Shown: positions 42,580-52,284 of the stretch, piece after piece | Position numbering within the stretch: position 1 is the stretch's first letter | How the letters are laid out: every line of letters starts with the position of its first letter | Assembly: GCA_030645495.1 (NCBI GenBank) | Contig: JAUSLV010000002.1 | Span: forward strand, 62,001 to 126,000 | Source of the DNA: Actinomycetota bacterium | GTDB lineage: Bacteria > Actinomycetota > Acidimicrobiia > Acidimicrobiales > Ilumatobacteraceae | Reading direction: 5' to 3' | DNA length: 64,000 bases | Position numbers and translations under genes: made by a program | The notes under the pieces: model-generated | What the model saw: the letters and a program-made list of their open reading frames with translations, nothing else | What the model was told of the DNA's origin: nothing | Databases searched by the model: none

Positions 42580-43305
42580 TCAGCGGCGCAACACGCAGAA
42601 CTCGTTGTCGTCGGGGTCGGCCATCACGACCCACGGCACGTCGCCCTGGCCGATGTCGATCCGGCTCGCGCCCAACGCGACCAGTCGCTCGACCTCGGCA
42701 TGTTGGTCGCCGTGCACGAGCGGTGCGATATCGAGGTGCAGCCGGTTCTTGCCGTGCTTGGGAATCAGCGGCGGACCGCTCCAGGTGATCATCGGCCCGG
42801 TCACATCGGGGGCCCGAATCGCGGTCTCTTCCTGCTGATCCCACACCAGCGGCCAGTCAAGCGCGACGCTCCAGAAGTAGCCGACCTCGCGGGTTCCGTC
42901 GCAGTTGATCGCGCCGAGGCGCCCGCAGGTGGCGAGGAACTGGTTGGTGGGTGCGATGACGCAGAACTCGTTGCCCTCGGGGTCGGCGAGCACCACGTGC
43001 GGCTCGTCGGGGCGCTGGCCGATGTCGATGTGGCGGGCACCCAGGTCGAGCAGGTGCGCAACTGTCTCCGCGAGGTCGTCGTGCGACGTGGTGGTGAGGT
43101 CGACGTGGATCCGGTTCTGCCACGCGCCCTTCGGCTCGGGCACCTGTGCGAAGTCGATCTGGAACCGCGTGCCGTCGGTGGGGTCGATGGTCACGACCTC
43201 GTCATCGATTTCACCGACCGTCCAGCGCAGCGCCTCGGCCCAGAAGTGCGCGAGCCGGAGTGGATCGTTCGCATCGAAGCACAGCGCGACGAGTTGCGAC
43301 GTCAC
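42580..43305 (-). CDS. Double VOC/glyoxalase-fold protein
   Basis: 241 residues made of two VOC domains (about 4-115 and 125-241), each with the repeated motif VVLADPEGNEFCVIA / VVMADPDDNEFCVL and a xRIHVDL-like strand. Such doubled glyoxalase-like proteins include resistance and antibiotic-binding proteins. GTG start at 43303-43305. It is 11 bp from msrB. Confidence 0.85.
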   Translation of the reverse strand: MTSQLVALCFDANDPLRLAHFWAEALRWTVGEIDDEVVTIDPTDGTRFQIDFAQVPEPKGAWQNRIHVDLTTTSHDDLAETVAHLLDLGARHIDIGQRPDEPHVVLADPEGNEFCVIAPTNQFLATCGRLGAINCDGTREVGYFWSVALDWPLVWDQQEETAIRAPDVTGPMITWSGPPLIPKHGKNRLHLDIAPLVHGDQHAEVERLVALGASRIDIGQGDVPWVVMADPDDNEFCVLRR

Positions 43306-43315
43306 GGCGGCCGAC

Positions 43316-43726
43316 TCACGCCGGCGGATCGTCGGGCCGGAACGCGAGCGACACCGAGTTCATGCAGTAGCGGTCGCCGGTGGGTGTGCCGTGGCCGTCG
43401 GGGAACACGTGCCCGAGGTGCGAGCCACACCGTGCGCAGCGCACCTCGGTGCGCACCATGCCGTGCGTGTGGTCGTCGATCAGCTGCACGGCCTCGGGCC
43501 GCACCGCCTCGTAGAAGCTGGGCCAGCCGCAGCCCGAGTCGAACTTGGTGCCGGCGGTGAACAGCTCGTTGCCGCACGCCCGGCAGGTGTACAGCCCGGC
43601 CCGGTCTTCGTGCAGCAGCGGCCCGGTGCCCGCACGTTCCGTGGCCGCTTGGCGCAGCACCGCGAACTCCTGCGCGTTCAGCAGCGTTCGCCACTCACGT
43701 TCGTCGCGTTCGATCTCGTACTGCAT
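43316..43726 (-). CDS. msrB: Peptide methionine-R-sulfoxide reductase
   Basis: 136 residues. Catalytic Cys121 in RYCMNSVSLAF; recycling Cys66; zinc pairs Cys48/Cys51 (CRAC) and Cys97/Cys100 (CARC). It reduces methionine-R-sulfoxide in proteins. The family's usual length is about 140. ATG at 43724-43726 with a GAGAGGGG site. Confidence 0.95.
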   Translation of the reverse strand: MQYEIERDEREWRTLLNAQEFAVLRQAATERAGTGPLLHEDRAGLYTCRACGNELFTAGTKFDSGCGWPSFYEAVRPEAVQLIDDHTHGMVRTEVRCARCGSHLGHVFPDGHGTPTGDRYCMNSVSLAFRPDDPPA

Positions 43727-43840
43727 GGCGGCCCCTCTCGCGGTGGCCCCCAGTCTGCCCGAGGTGTACGGCGCGTCAGCCGCGGTCAGCTTCCGACATC
43801 GAACGGTTCCGGTTCAGTGTCATCGCGAAGCCCGTCACCC

Positions 43841-44167
43841 TCATCCGGCGAAACCGTCGGCGAAGCCGTCGTCGGACTCGTCGAGGTCATCCCTTCCGTC
43901 GTCGTCCTGCTCGAAGCCTTCTTCGTCGAAGGGGCAGCCGCACGACAGCAGTTGGCCGCCACACGCGGGGCAGTCCTGCAGGTCGCAGCCGGGGTGGTGC
44001 AGACCACCGGGGGCGACGCCGCAGTCGCCGCAGCGTGTGGCCTCGGAACGCCAACCACCCTCTTGGCCGAAGCGGGCCAAGGGGATGTGCCGACCGTGTT
44101 GGTGCAACGCCTCGAGTGTGCACGAGGTGGCGATCTCCATGTCGCGGCCGCAGTGATGGCACTCCAT
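43841..44167 (-). CDS. Zinc-ribbon protein with acidic tail
   Basis: 108 residues with several CxxC pairs ([45 protein letters not shown]) and a C-terminal Asp-rich tail ([18 protein letters not shown]). It probably binds zinc. Function unknown. ATG at 44165-44167 chosen for the natural start before the first Cys. Confidence 0.75.
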   Translation of the reverse strand: MECHHCGRDMEIATSCTLEALHQHGRHIPLARFGQEGGWRSEATRCGDCGVAPGGLHHPGCDLQDCPACGGQLLSCGCPFDEEGFEQDDDGRDDLDESDDGFADGFAG

Positions 44168-44396
44168 CAGGCCACCCACTTGTGCGCGGTGGCAGCGGCC
44201 GCGCACACGCGCGACGGGAACACAGACAGGGGCAACATCGGATCTCCTTCCGACGAGGAGCGGCGGGCCACAGCCATCGCCGCCACCACTTCTGCTGGGC
44301 CAGAGAGACCGATCCGGCGCATTCCACGTGCCGTGGTGCGGAACATATCGTGATGCCCGCAGATCGCAACCCGGTGCGGCGTGCAGCCGCGACGGG

Positions 44397-45494
44397 TCAG
44401 CGTGAGTGCATGTGCGACGGGGCACGAAGGCGCCCGGCGAGCACCAGCACGGCACCGGCCGACATCACCAGCAGCGCGATCCACGCTGCATCAGCGCTGC
44501 CACCAGTTGGCCCCAGCTCGGGCGCTGCCGCCGGCGGCCCAGCTGGCGCCAACACGGCGATCTGCACACTGTTGTCCACCGACGTGCTGGCCGCGCTCTG
44601 GTTGCTGGCACCATCGGCCACCGCACCCGCCAACACCGCCAACGACACCGACCCCTCACCACTGTCGATCGCCACCGTCACCGTGTACACCGACGGCCCG
44701 CCGGTCACCGATGCCACATGCGCCACCAACGAACCCGTCGTGGTCAGCTGCAGATCATCTGCCGCGAACCCGGTCACCGGCTCAGCGAACGTCACCGTGA
44801 ACGCCACCGGCCCCGACGGCGTGGGGTCGGTCTGACCCACTGCCTGCTCCACCTTCACCTTCGGCGAACACTGATCCACCACTGGGTTGCCGGTGACGAA
44901 GCCGACGAAGGCACCACACACCGGTGCCTCGATCAACGTCGTCGACCCGGGGGCGTTGAACGCGGCGGTGTTGGTGAACGTGCCCGCCTCGATGGTCACG
45001 CTGGCCCCCGTGAGGTTGATCCAGATGCCTGAGTTGGACACATCGGCTCGCAGCGCGACGGTGCCCGTAACGCCGATCAGCAAGCCAGGGTTCGTGAACG
45101 GCGCGTTCGCGATGAAGTCACCGAAGTTCTCGATGCTGCCTTGGTTGTCCATCGGACCGTCAAGCACCAGCGTGCTCCCGGTGTCAACGACCAGGGTCCC
45201 GGTGTTGGTGAACGTTCCTGGTGCCTGCACTCGCAGCGTCCACCCTGAGGCGACGAGAAGGTCCCCCACCGAGGCCCAGTTCGAGGTGACGACGCATTCC
45301 GTCCCCGAGGTCGACCCCGTCGCCCCGATGCCGGAGAGCAACGCGTTGCACCCCGCAGCACTGTCGATGATGTAGGTCGATAACGCGTGCGTCGGCACCG
45401 CCTGGCCGACGACCACACCCGCCATCACTGCACCCGCCACCGCGGGTGCCACCAGCCAACGCGTCATCACGCTTCCGCGCGGCATTCTGAACAT
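44397..45494 (-). CDS. Secreted/surface beta-rich protein with Ig-like domain
   Basis: 365 residues. Signal peptide ([19 protein letters not shown]), a beta-helix-like repeat region ([20 protein letters not shown]), then an Ig-like domain ([34 protein letters not shown]) and a C-terminal helix ([20 protein letters not shown]). Likely cell-envelope bound. ATG at 45492-45494 is chosen; a second at 45467 is possible. Confidence 0.8.
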   Translation of the reverse strand: MFRMPRGSVMTRWLVAPAVAGAVMAGVVVGQAVPTHALSTYIIDSAAGCNALLSGIGATGSTSGTECVVTSNWASVGDLLVASGWTLRVQAPGTFTNTGTLVVDTGSTLVLDGPMDNQGSIENFGDFIANAPFTNPGLLIGVTGTVALRADVSNSGIWINLTGASVTIEAGTFTNTAAFNAPGSTTLIEAPVCGAFVGFVTGNPVVDQCSPKVKVEQAVGQTDPTPSGPVAFTVTFAEPVTGFAADDLQLTTTGSLVAHVASVTGGPSVYTVTVAIDSGEGSVSLAVLAGAVADGASNQSAASTSVDNSVQIAVLAPAGPPAAAPELGPTGGSADAAWIALLVMSAGAVLVLAGRLRAPSHMHSR

Positions 45495-45572
45495 GGGGCG
45501 GAAGCCTAACCACACACGCAGTACCCCACAGCGCACAACAGTTGGCGCGGCAACGATGTCGGCAGCCGATGT

Positions 45573-46250
45573 TCAGGCGTGCGGGCCTCGTGCGCGTTCC
45601 ACCTGTTCGCGGGCGAGCGCGGCCGCCAGTTCCGCGGGCACGTCGTGGCCGCGGGCCGTGGCTTCGGCGTGGATGGCCTCGACGGTGCGACGCAGCTCGG
45701 CGGCCAGTTCGGCTCCGGGGGTTCCGGCCAGCCGCTCGCCCAGGATCTGCACCAGTCGGGCGTAGTACCACAGGCTGCCGGTGCGGCCGGCGGCGGGGTT
45801 GAAGCGGGCCCACAGTTGGTCGCCGTGGGTGCGGTAGTCGGCGAGGATCGAGCGGGCGTTGTGCACCTTGTCGGCGGCCGACACCAGCAGCGCGTCGGCC
45901 CGCTCATGTACCAGGGCGTCGACGTAGGCGATCTTGCGCGGCCACCACGGCTGCTTGTTGTCCTTGTCCACAGTGAGACTGTCGGAACACGCCAGCACGA
46001 TGTCGGCCACGGTGTCGCCGAACTGGGTGCGCAACTGGGCGATGCGGGCCTCGCCACCGTGGTCTTCGGCGCTGTCGTGCAGCAGCGCGGCGATCGCCTG
46101 GTCTTCCGTGCCGCCGTGTTCCAGCACGAGCGCCGACACCGACAGCAGGTGCGCCAGGTAGGGCACCTCGCCGCCCTTGCGCGTTTCGGTGTGCAGCGTG
46201 CGGGCCAGGTCGAGCGCCTGCGTGTAGCGGTCGGTGAGGATGTTGGTCAC
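45573..46250 (-). CDS. HD-domain phosphohydrolase (RelA/SpoT hydrolase-like)
   Basis: 225 residues with HD motifs: PYLAHLLSVSALVLEHGGTE, ALLHDSAEDHGG and SAADKVHNARSIL. It resembles the MESH1/SpoT hydrolase branch of HD enzymes, which can split (p)ppGpp. It starts at a GTG (46248-46250) with AGGGCA upstream. Substrate not proven. Confidence 0.86.
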   Translation of the reverse strand: MTNILTDRYTQALDLARTLHTETRKGGEVPYLAHLLSVSALVLEHGGTEDQAIAALLHDSAEDHGGEARIAQLRTQFGDTVADIVLACSDSLTVDKDNKQPWWPRKIAYVDALVHERADALLVSAADKVHNARSILADYRTHGDQLWARFNPAAGRTGSLWYYARLVQILGERLAGTPGAELAAELRRTVEAIHAEATARGHDVPAELAAALAREQVERARGPHA

Positions 46251-46372
46251 TGCCCTGATTCTTGTCGGCCGGCCAGCACTGCGCCGGATCATCCACGGCA
46301 CGAGGGTCGCGGACCAGCCGGTCGTACAGTGAGGCAATCGGCCCCGGCTGCTGGCGACACAAGTTGTCCCGC

Positions 46373-46490
46373 ACCGCGGGCCGAGCGGAGGAAGCCTCCG
46401 GCCTCGGTCTTGGCTTCGTACACCGTCACCGCCCAGCCGCGACGGCTGAACTCGTGGGCAGCGGTCAGGCCGGCGATGCCGGCGCCGTAC
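46373..46490 (-). pseudogene. Duplicated N-terminal piece of the FAD oxidoreductase at 52285-53973
   Basis: 118 bp that match 53827-53944 with about 5 changes (about 96%). It encodes the dinucleotide-binding start (YGAGIAGLTAAHEFSRRGW, TVYEAKTEAGG) but ends there. Upstream it is joined to a different sequence (LHLRLIVPADLIDVVVEQ) which resembles the start of DUF389 proteins. The whole open frame is 46289-46600. It is a chimeric remnant. Confidence 0.85.
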
Positions 46491-46656
46491 TGTTCGACGA
46501 CAACGTCGATGAGATCGGCAGGAACGATCAGGCGCAGGTGCAACCCGCCGCCATCCTCGCGGATCGACGACCGGCGAATCTGCCAAGCCGTGGCGCTCAC
46601 TCCGTGCTCACCGAACGATCATGAATCGATGACACCTCGCTCTTACCCTTCGGCGT

Positions 46657-47841
46657 ATGAGAGCCCCGCGAATTGTCGCCATCTTCCTCGCAGCCGGGGT
46701 CGCCGCCGCCGGCTGCTCGACCACCAGCTCCACCAGCTCCACCACGGCACCCACGGGCATCGCCACTGCCGAGAGCACGGCGGCGCCGGTCGAGACCACA
46801 ACGGTCGTGGTCGGCGAGGTCGTGCTCGACCTCGCGCTCACGATTCACGTCGAACGGCGTGACAGCGAGGTCACCAGTCAGCGCGAGTTCGACGACCACG
46901 TCGCCACGCTCGAGCAGTTGGCCGATCTGGCCGACGACCATGGTGCGATCCTCAACTTCGAACTGTCGACAGTGTTCGTTCAGGCCGTCGACCGATGGGG
47001 GAGCACGTTCATCGAGGACATGGTCGGCCGCGGACACGGCATCTCCCAACACTCTGGCGACAGGTCGACCGACGGGCTCACCGGGCAGACCCGAGTGGAC
47101 GAACTGACCCGGCAGCGCGACGCGATCGAAGCGCACGGTGTGGACATCAACTATCTGTCCGGCGGCTGCTCGGAGGAGCCAGGGTGGGTGGAAGCGGCGA
47201 TCGCGGCCGGATTCTCGGCGGTCACCGGCATCACCGAGATCTGCCTGTCGTCACTCTCCGATGAAGCGTTGCCGGATGGCATGGAGTGGATTCACGAGTG
47301 CCACAACGCGAGCATCTGCCACGACCCGCTGCACATCGGCACACAACGTTGGTTGCACCCGTGGACGACGAGTACCTCCACCGATTGGCTGACCGACGAT
47401 CCCAACGGCGCACTCGTGATCGTGTCAGCAGCAGAAGCTGATGGGCTGGTCGCGATGTCGGCAACCGGTGAGGCCGACGCGGCAGCGGCGATGGAGCAAT
47501 GGAACACGATGCTGGCAACGCTGCTGGCAGCAGCGGTCCCCGGCCAGGTCAACCTGTGGAACCTCGTCCTGTCGGTTGGCCCCGAACCCGACTGGGAGGT
47601 TCTCGAGGCGATCTTCGCCGACGCTCAGACCCGGGCGGCGACGGGTGATGTCGGGTGGGTGGTTCTGTCCGACATCGTCGCGGAGGCTGTCGCCGAGGCA
47701 CCGACGCAGCCTGCGGACCCGCCTGTGGTCTACACGGACACGACTCCCGACCTCGCGGGCAATGGCGGCGGCGCTGCGAGTGGCAGCGTGTGCATCCCAC
47801 CAGCGTGCAAACCGTCAGGCGCCACCCTGCCGCAGCCGTGA
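46657..47841 (+). CDS. Secreted lipoprotein, polysaccharide-deacetylase-like fold
   Basis: 394 residues. Lipobox AAAGC near 20 then a Thr/Ser-rich linker. The body (TIHVERRDSEVTSQREFDDH, ILNFELSTVFVQAV, VGRGHGISQHSGD, GGCSEEPGWVEAAI) has the look of a NodB-like deacetylase or glycosidase barrel but lacks an obvious HxxxH metal site. ATG follows TACCCT by 7 nt (leaderless). Function unknown. Confidence 0.78.
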   Translation: MRAPRIVAIFLAAGVAAAGCSTTSSTSSTTAPTGIATAESTAAPVETTTVVVGEVVLDLALTIHVERRDSEVTSQREFDDHVATLEQLADLADDHGAILNFELSTVFVQAVDRWGSTFIEDMVGRGHGISQHSGDRSTDGLTGQTRVDELTRQRDAIEAHGVDINYLSGGCSEEPGWVEAAIAAGFSAVTGITEICLSSLSDEALPDGMEWIHECHNASICHDPLHIGTQRWLHPWTTSTSTDWLTDDPNGALVIVSAAEADGLVAMSATGEADAAAAMEQWNTMLATLLAAAVPGQVNLWNLVLSVGPEPDWEVLEAIFADAQTRAATGDVGWVVLSDIVAEAVAEAPTQPADPPVVYTDTTPDLAGNGGGAASGSVCIPPACKPSGATLPQP

Positions 47842-47915
47842 CGCCCGGCGCGACGCCCGCGTGATCGCGCCCACGTAGAGCGTCACGGCTCCCGGCCAGC
47901 AACTCCTCCAGCTGA

Positions 47916-48113
47916 GCGAACGACTCGAAGGCCGGTCGCGGTGTGCGCCACGCCCCGGTGCAACACGGGCCGTGGCCCCTGCGCGCGGCCACGCTGCACC
48001 ACCTCGACCAGTCGTTGGTGCAAGCGGCCGGCCTGCCGGAACCCACGGGCACACCACACGTGCGCGCCTCCGACGGCGTGTCGGTGCGCATCGGCCTCCC
48101 CCACCGCGCCTGA
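47916..48113 (+). pseudogene. C-terminal remnant of a DUF2071 protein
   Basis: From about 47946 the frame reads PWPLRAATLHHLDQSLVQAA and GLPEPTGTPHVRASDGVSVR then IGLPHRA-stop, matching the end of DUF2071 (YqjF-like) proteins. No start or upstream part is present; a stop lies at 47913. Next to it (48133-48232) is palindromic copy 2. Confidence 0.6.
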
Positions 48114-48132
48114 TCGCAACCGAGGGCGGGCC

Positions 48133-48232
48133 GGGCCATTCCGCGCCCACGGGCGCGATTCATACCCACCACGCGTGCGAAGCGCGCCCGTGGGCTGGGG
48201 ATTGGTCAACAGCGGGCCGAATCGCGCCCGAC
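48133..48232. repeat. Dispersed palindromic element, copy 2
   Basis: Arms GCCCACGGGCGCGATTC (48145-48161) and GAAGCGCGCCCGTGGGC (48179-48195), one mismatch, loop ATACCCACCACGCGTGC. The tail GCGGGCCGAATCGCGCCCGACC follows, shared with copy 1. Confidence 0.9.
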
Positions 48233-48892
48233 CTAAGCGGCGGCGGGGGCCGAGTGGGGGCCGAACAGCAGCAGGCACACTGCGTCGGCGTGGGCCTGGA
48301 TCACCGCGTCGTCGGTGGGGTCGAGCGCGGTGAGGCGGCGGCACTCGGGGCCGTGCACGAACATCGTCGGGCCGGCACCGGTGATGATGTAGTAGAGGTG
48401 CTCCACCGGGATGGCGGGCACCGCACCGGCCTTCACCAGCGTGCCCAGCAGCTGCGCCGTGCGCTCGTAGATCGGGCGCACATGGCGGTCGACCAGGTAG
48501 TCCATGCGCGGGCCGTCGGCCTTGGACTCCTGGGTGATCATCCGGTGCAGCTGCGGCCGACGGGCGGAGAAGCAGATGAACTCGCGGATCACGGCCTTGG
48601 CCCCGGCCACGTCGCCGTCGGCGATCACCTCAGCGCTCCTCGTGTCGAGCGCCTGGGTCATCTCCGCGAACAGCTGGTCGGCCGCGGCGCGCCACAGGTC
48701 GTCCTTCGAGCGGAAGTGGTAGTTGAGCAGCGGTTGCGCCACACCGGCCCGCGCCGCCAGCTCGCGGGTGGATGCACCCTCGAACGAGCGCTCCGAGAAC
48801 AGGTCGATCGCCGCGGCGACGATCCGCTCGCGGGTGGGATCGGACGATGCCCGGTGCACCCGCTCGCGTGCGTGTTGGGCCGTCTGCTGCAT
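48233..48892 (-). CDS. TetR-family regulator of the aromatic cluster
   Basis: 219 residues. HTH (TRERIVAAAIDLFSERSFEG, ASTRELAARAGVAQPLLNYH) and a long ligand domain (REFICFSARRPQLHRMITQE). Divergent from the FAH/extradiol/MhpA operon, so likely its regulator. A palindrome ATCAATTGAT (48932-48941) lies between them. ATG at 48890-48892. Confidence 0.88.
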   Translation of the reverse strand: MQQTAQHARERVHRASSDPTRERIVAAAIDLFSERSFEGASTRELAARAGVAQPLLNYHFRSKDDLWRAAADQLFAEMTQALDTRSAEVIADGDVAGAKAVIREFICFSARRPQLHRMITQESKADGPRMDYLVDRHVRPIYERTAQLLGTLVKAGAVPAIPVEHLYYIITGAGPTMFVHGPECRRLTALDPTDDAVIQAHADAVCLLLFGPHSAPAAA

Positions 48893-48931
48893 CACCCTGC
48901 CATTGAAGCACGAACACTGGACAAGAGTCTG

Positions 48932-48941
48932 ATCAATTGAT
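48932..48941. promoter_or_regulatory. Putative operator palindrome
   Basis: ATCAATTGAT, a perfect 10-bp palindrome in the divergent TetR/FAH region, with TTGATAAAAC beyond. An AT-rich island in a GC-rich genome; likely the TetR site. Confidence 0.5.
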
Positions 48942-48987
48942 AAAACAATCTCGTTGCGGCGCACTGGGCGCCCTCAGGGGGATCGAC

Positions 48988-49815
48988 ATGAAGTTCGCCA
49001 ACCACGGCGGTCGCGCCGCGATCGTGCTCGCCGACCGGATCGCCGATGTGCACACCGTCTCCGACGGGCGCTTCGGCCCCGACCCGATGGCCGTGCTCGC
49101 CGACTGGCCGGCGTTCGTGCAGTTCGCGGCCGGTGTCACCACCGGCACCGCTGCGCTCGTGGAGCGTGAGCTGCGCAACCCGGCCCCGAAGCCAGGCCAG
49201 GTGTTCGCCATCGGCCTGAACTACCGCAGCCATGCCGAGGAGTCGGGGATGACGCTGCCCTCGGTGCCGGCGACGTTCACGAAGTTCCCGGCCTCGCTCG
49301 CCGGCCCGTTCGACGACGTGGAGATCGTTGGCGACACGGTCGACTGGGAGGTGGAGTTGGTGGTGGTGATCGGCACTCACGCCGACCGGGTGGCCGTCGA
49401 CGATGCGTGGGCGCACGTCGCCGGGCTGGCCGTCGGCCAGGACATCTCCGACCGCACGCTGCAGTTCGCCGCCGGCGCACAGTTCTCGCTCGGCAAGTCG
49501 CGCCGCGGCTACGGGCCGATCGGCCCCTGGCTGGTGACGCCCGACGAGATGCCCGACCGCGACGACCTCGCGCTCGGGTGCTCGGTGTCGGGCGAGACGA
49601 TGCAGGACTCGCGCACGTCCGACCTGATCTTCACCGTGCCGCAGCTGATCGCCGAGCTGTCGGCGGTGCTGCCGTTGCTGCCCGGCGACGTGATCTTCAC
49701 CGGCACGCCATCCGGCGTCGGGGGCGCCCGCAAGCCGCCCCGCTTCCTGCGCGCCGGCGATGTCATCGAATCGTCGATCGAGGGCATCGGCACCATCCGC
49801 AACCACTGTCGCTGA
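48988..49815 (+). CDS. Fumarylacetoacetate hydrolase family protein
   Basis: 275 residues, FAH fold: NYRSHAEESGM, WEVELVVVIG, GLAVGQDISDRTLQ, GDVIFTGTPSGVG. It is in the C-C hydrolase/decarboxylase group of meta-cleavage pathways. ATG at 48988 with AGGGGG upstream. First gene of the aromatic operon. Confidence 0.92.
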   Translation: MKFANHGGRAAIVLADRIADVHTVSDGRFGPDPMAVLADWPAFVQFAAGVTTGTAALVERELRNPAPKPGQVFAIGLNYRSHAEESGMTLPSVPATFTKFPASLAGPFDDVEIVGDTVDWEVELVVVIGTHADRVAVDDAWAHVAGLAVGQDISDRTLQFAAGAQFSLGKSRRGYGPIGPWLVTPDEMPDRDDLALGCSVSGETMQDSRTSDLIFTVPQLIAELSAVLPLLPGDVIFTGTPSGVGGARKPPRFLRAGDVIESSIEGIGTIRNHCR

Positions 49816-49863
49816 CCCGACGCCACACACACACCACTCACCACTCACCACGCGAGGTACTCC

Positions 49864-50754
49864 ATGTTCGGCCAACTCGAGATCGCCTATCTCGGCATCG
49901 AAGTCCCCGACCCGTCGTCGCTCGACTCGTTCTTCACCGACATCGTCGGGCTCGTGCCCGGCGCACCGGTTGCCGACGGCACACGCACGTGGCGCAACGA
50001 CGACAGGGCGCAGCGCCTGATCGTGAGCGCCGGCCCGGCCAACGACGCGGTGCTGGTGGGCGTGGAGGCCGTGGACGCGGCCGCGTTCGAGCAGGCCGTC
50101 GCCGGGCTGGCAGCGGCCGGGTTCGCCACTACCGAGGGCACGGCCGCCGACCTCGCGGCCCGCCGCGTGCAACGACTCGCTCGCGTCGCCGCGCCGTGGG
50201 GCACGACACTGGAGCTGGTGCTCGGGCTGGAGCAGGCCGAGCAGCCGTTCACCTCGCCGCTGGTACCCGGTGGCTTCTTCACCGGCGGCGTCGGTTTCGG
50301 CCACATCGCACTTGCGACGACCGCGTTCGACGAAGCCGTGCGCCTGCTCGTCGATGGCCTCGGCTTCCGCCAGTCCGACTGGATCGAGCTGCCGATGGGG
50401 CCCGACCTCACCATCGAGGTCGCGTTCTTCCACGCCAACGGGCGGCACCACACCTTCGCCTTCGTGCGCGCACCGTTCGAGATGCCGCAGCGCTTGCATC
50501 ACGTGATGCTGGAAGCGAACCAACGCGACGACGTCGGCATGGCCTTCGATCGCGCCTGGGCCAGCGAGCTGCCGATCCCCAACGGCCTGGGGCTGCACGA
50601 CAACGACCGCATGTTCAGCTTCTACGTCGCCAGCCCCGCCGGCTTCGCGGTGGAGATCGGCCACGGAGCGCGCACCGTCACCGACGACTGGGACGACAAC
50701 CGCCCGTACGACCGGATCTCGGTGTGGGGCCACCAGCCTCTCAGGATGGGCTGA
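49864..50754 (+). CDS. Type I extradiol dioxygenase (BphC-like)
   Basis: 296 residues, two VOC-fold repeats. The C-terminal half carries the iron triad His147 (FGHIAL), His212 or His213 (LHHVML) and Glu264 (FAVEIG). It cleaves catechol-type rings by meta fission. It lies between the hydrolase and the hydroxylase, fixing the pathway type. The starting aromatic compound is not known. Confidence 0.92.
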   Translation: MFGQLEIAYLGIEVPDPSSLDSFFTDIVGLVPGAPVADGTRTWRNDDRAQRLIVSAGPANDAVLVGVEAVDAAAFEQAVAGLAAAGFATTEGTAADLAARRVQRLARVAAPWGTTLELVLGLEQAEQPFTSPLVPGGFFTGGVGFGHIALATTAFDEAVRLLVDGLGFRQSDWIELPMGPDLTIEVAFFHANGRHHTFAFVRAPFEMPQRLHHVMLEANQRDDVGMAFDRAWASELPIPNGLGLHDNDRMFSFYVASPAGFAVEIGHGARTVTDDWDDNRPYDRISVWGHQPLRMG

Positions 50755-50757
50755 CCG

Positions 50758-52248
50758 GTGAACGCTGTTGAGTGCGATGCCGATGTGCTCGTGGTGGGCG
50801 CCGGGCCGACGGGCTTGATCGCTGCGATCCAGCTCGCACAGCGCGGGCACAGCGTGCGGGTGTTGGAGAAGTGGGCCGCCCCCTACCCGTTGCCGCGAGC
50901 CGTGCACTTCGACGCGGAGATCGGCCGCGTGCTGCAGTCGTGCGGCATCGGCGACGAGCTGCGCACGATGATCGAACCCGCCGACGTGTACGAGTGGCGC
51001 AGCGCCACCGGCACCACCCTGCTGCGTTTCGGGTTGATCGGCGACGCACCCTCGGGCTGGCCGGTGTCGTCGATGTTCTGCCAACCCGAGCTGGAGGCGC
51101 TGCTCGAGCGCCGTGCCCGCTCGTTGCCCGGGCTGGATCTGTGCCGTGGCGTGGAGGTGAGCAGCATCGAGCAGCACGCCGACCACGTCGTCGTGGGCAC
51201 GACGGACGGTACCCAGCACTCGGCCCGCTACGTGGTCGGCGCCGACGGGGCGCGCAGCACCGTGCGCGGCCTGCTGGGCATCGAGATGATCGACCTCGGG
51301 TACTTCTACGACTGGTTCGTCGTCGACATCATCCCCAACGCGCCGCGGGTCTACGACCCGGTGAACCTGCAGGTGTGCGACCCCGCGCGCCCGACGACGG
51401 CGGTGTCGGGCGGCCCCGGGCGGCGCCGGTGGGAGTTCATGCTGCTGCCCGGTGAAGACCCGGCGACGTTCTGCACCGAGGAGCGAGCATGGGCGCTGCT
51501 GGCGCCGTGGGACATCACGCCGCACAACTCACAGCTGGAGCGCTTCGCCGACTACCGCTTCCACGCCCGCTACGCGCCGACGTGGCACGAGGGTCGCGTG
51601 TTCCTCGCCGGCGATGCCGCGCACCAGACCCCGCCGTTCGCCGGCCAGGGCCTGTGTGCCGGGGCACGCGACGCCGTCAACCTCGCGTGGAAGCTCGACC
51701 TCGTGCTCGCCGGCGCGGCGAGCGAGTCGCTGCTCGCGGCCTACGACGCCGAGCGCATCGCGCCCGCGCGCCAGGTGATCGAGTTCGCGATGGACCTGGG
51801 CAAGGTGATCTGTGTGCCCGACCCGCACGAGGCCGCGGCCCGCGACCAGGCGATGGCGGCGATGGTCACCGACGAGCTGTCGCCCGTGCCGCCGTTCCCC
51901 GCCGCGACCGAAGGCGTGTTCGCCACCGACACGCCGCACGCCGGCCGGTTGGCAGTGCAGGGCAGCGGCGGCGGCCGCCCGTTCGACGACGTGCACGGCG
52001 CCGGGTTCCGCTTGGTCACCGTGGAAAGCGAGGCCGTCGCACCCGACGCCGCCGAGTGGTTCGAGTCGATCGGCGGACGCATCGTCGCCCTCGCCGACCC
52101 CGACCCCCGCCACGCGGCCTGGTTCGCCGATGCCGGCATCGCCTGGGCGCTGCACCGCCCCGACTTCCTCGTGTACGGCACCGCGGCCGATGCGCCGGGC
52201 GCGACCGCGCTGCTGACGCGCCTGCGCCAGGCCGTGGGAGCGCCCTGA
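50758..52248 (+). CDS. FAD aromatic hydroxylase (MhpA-like)
   Basis: 496 residues. Rossmann GAGPTGLIAA (about 13-22), DG fingerprint GADGARSTVR and GDAAHQTPPFAGQGL. In the 3-(3-hydroxyphenyl)propionate/flavoprotein monooxygenase family. GTG start 3 nt after the dioxygenase stop. Together the three enzymes give hydroxylate, cleave, hydrolyse. Confidence 0.92.
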   Translation: MNAVECDADVLVVGAGPTGLIAAIQLAQRGHSVRVLEKWAAPYPLPRAVHFDAEIGRVLQSCGIGDELRTMIEPADVYEWRSATGTTLLRFGLIGDAPSGWPVSSMFCQPELEALLERRARSLPGLDLCRGVEVSSIEQHADHVVVGTTDGTQHSARYVVGADGARSTVRGLLGIEMIDLGYFYDWFVVDIIPNAPRVYDPVNLQVCDPARPTTAVSGGPGRRRWEFMLLPGEDPATFCTEERAWALLAPWDITPHNSQLERFADYRFHARYAPTWHEGRVFLAGDAAHQTPPFAGQGLCAGARDAVNLAWKLDLVLAGAASESLLAAYDAERIAPARQVIEFAMDLGKVICVPDPHEAAARDQAMAAMVTDELSPVPPFPAATEGVFATDTPHAGRLAVQGSGGGRPFDDVHGAGFRLVTVESEAVAPDAAEWFESIGGRIVALADPDPRHAAWFADAGIAWALHRPDFLVYGTAADAPGATALLTRLRQAVGAP

Positions 52249-52284
52249 CGCTGCACGCGCCGGGCTACTGCGCGGCACTCACCG

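Noticed and set aside
48892-51525. 877-codon open frame on the minus strand
   Set aside because: It is antisense to the FAH, dioxygenase and hydroxylase genes, with Arg/His-rich composition and no domain.
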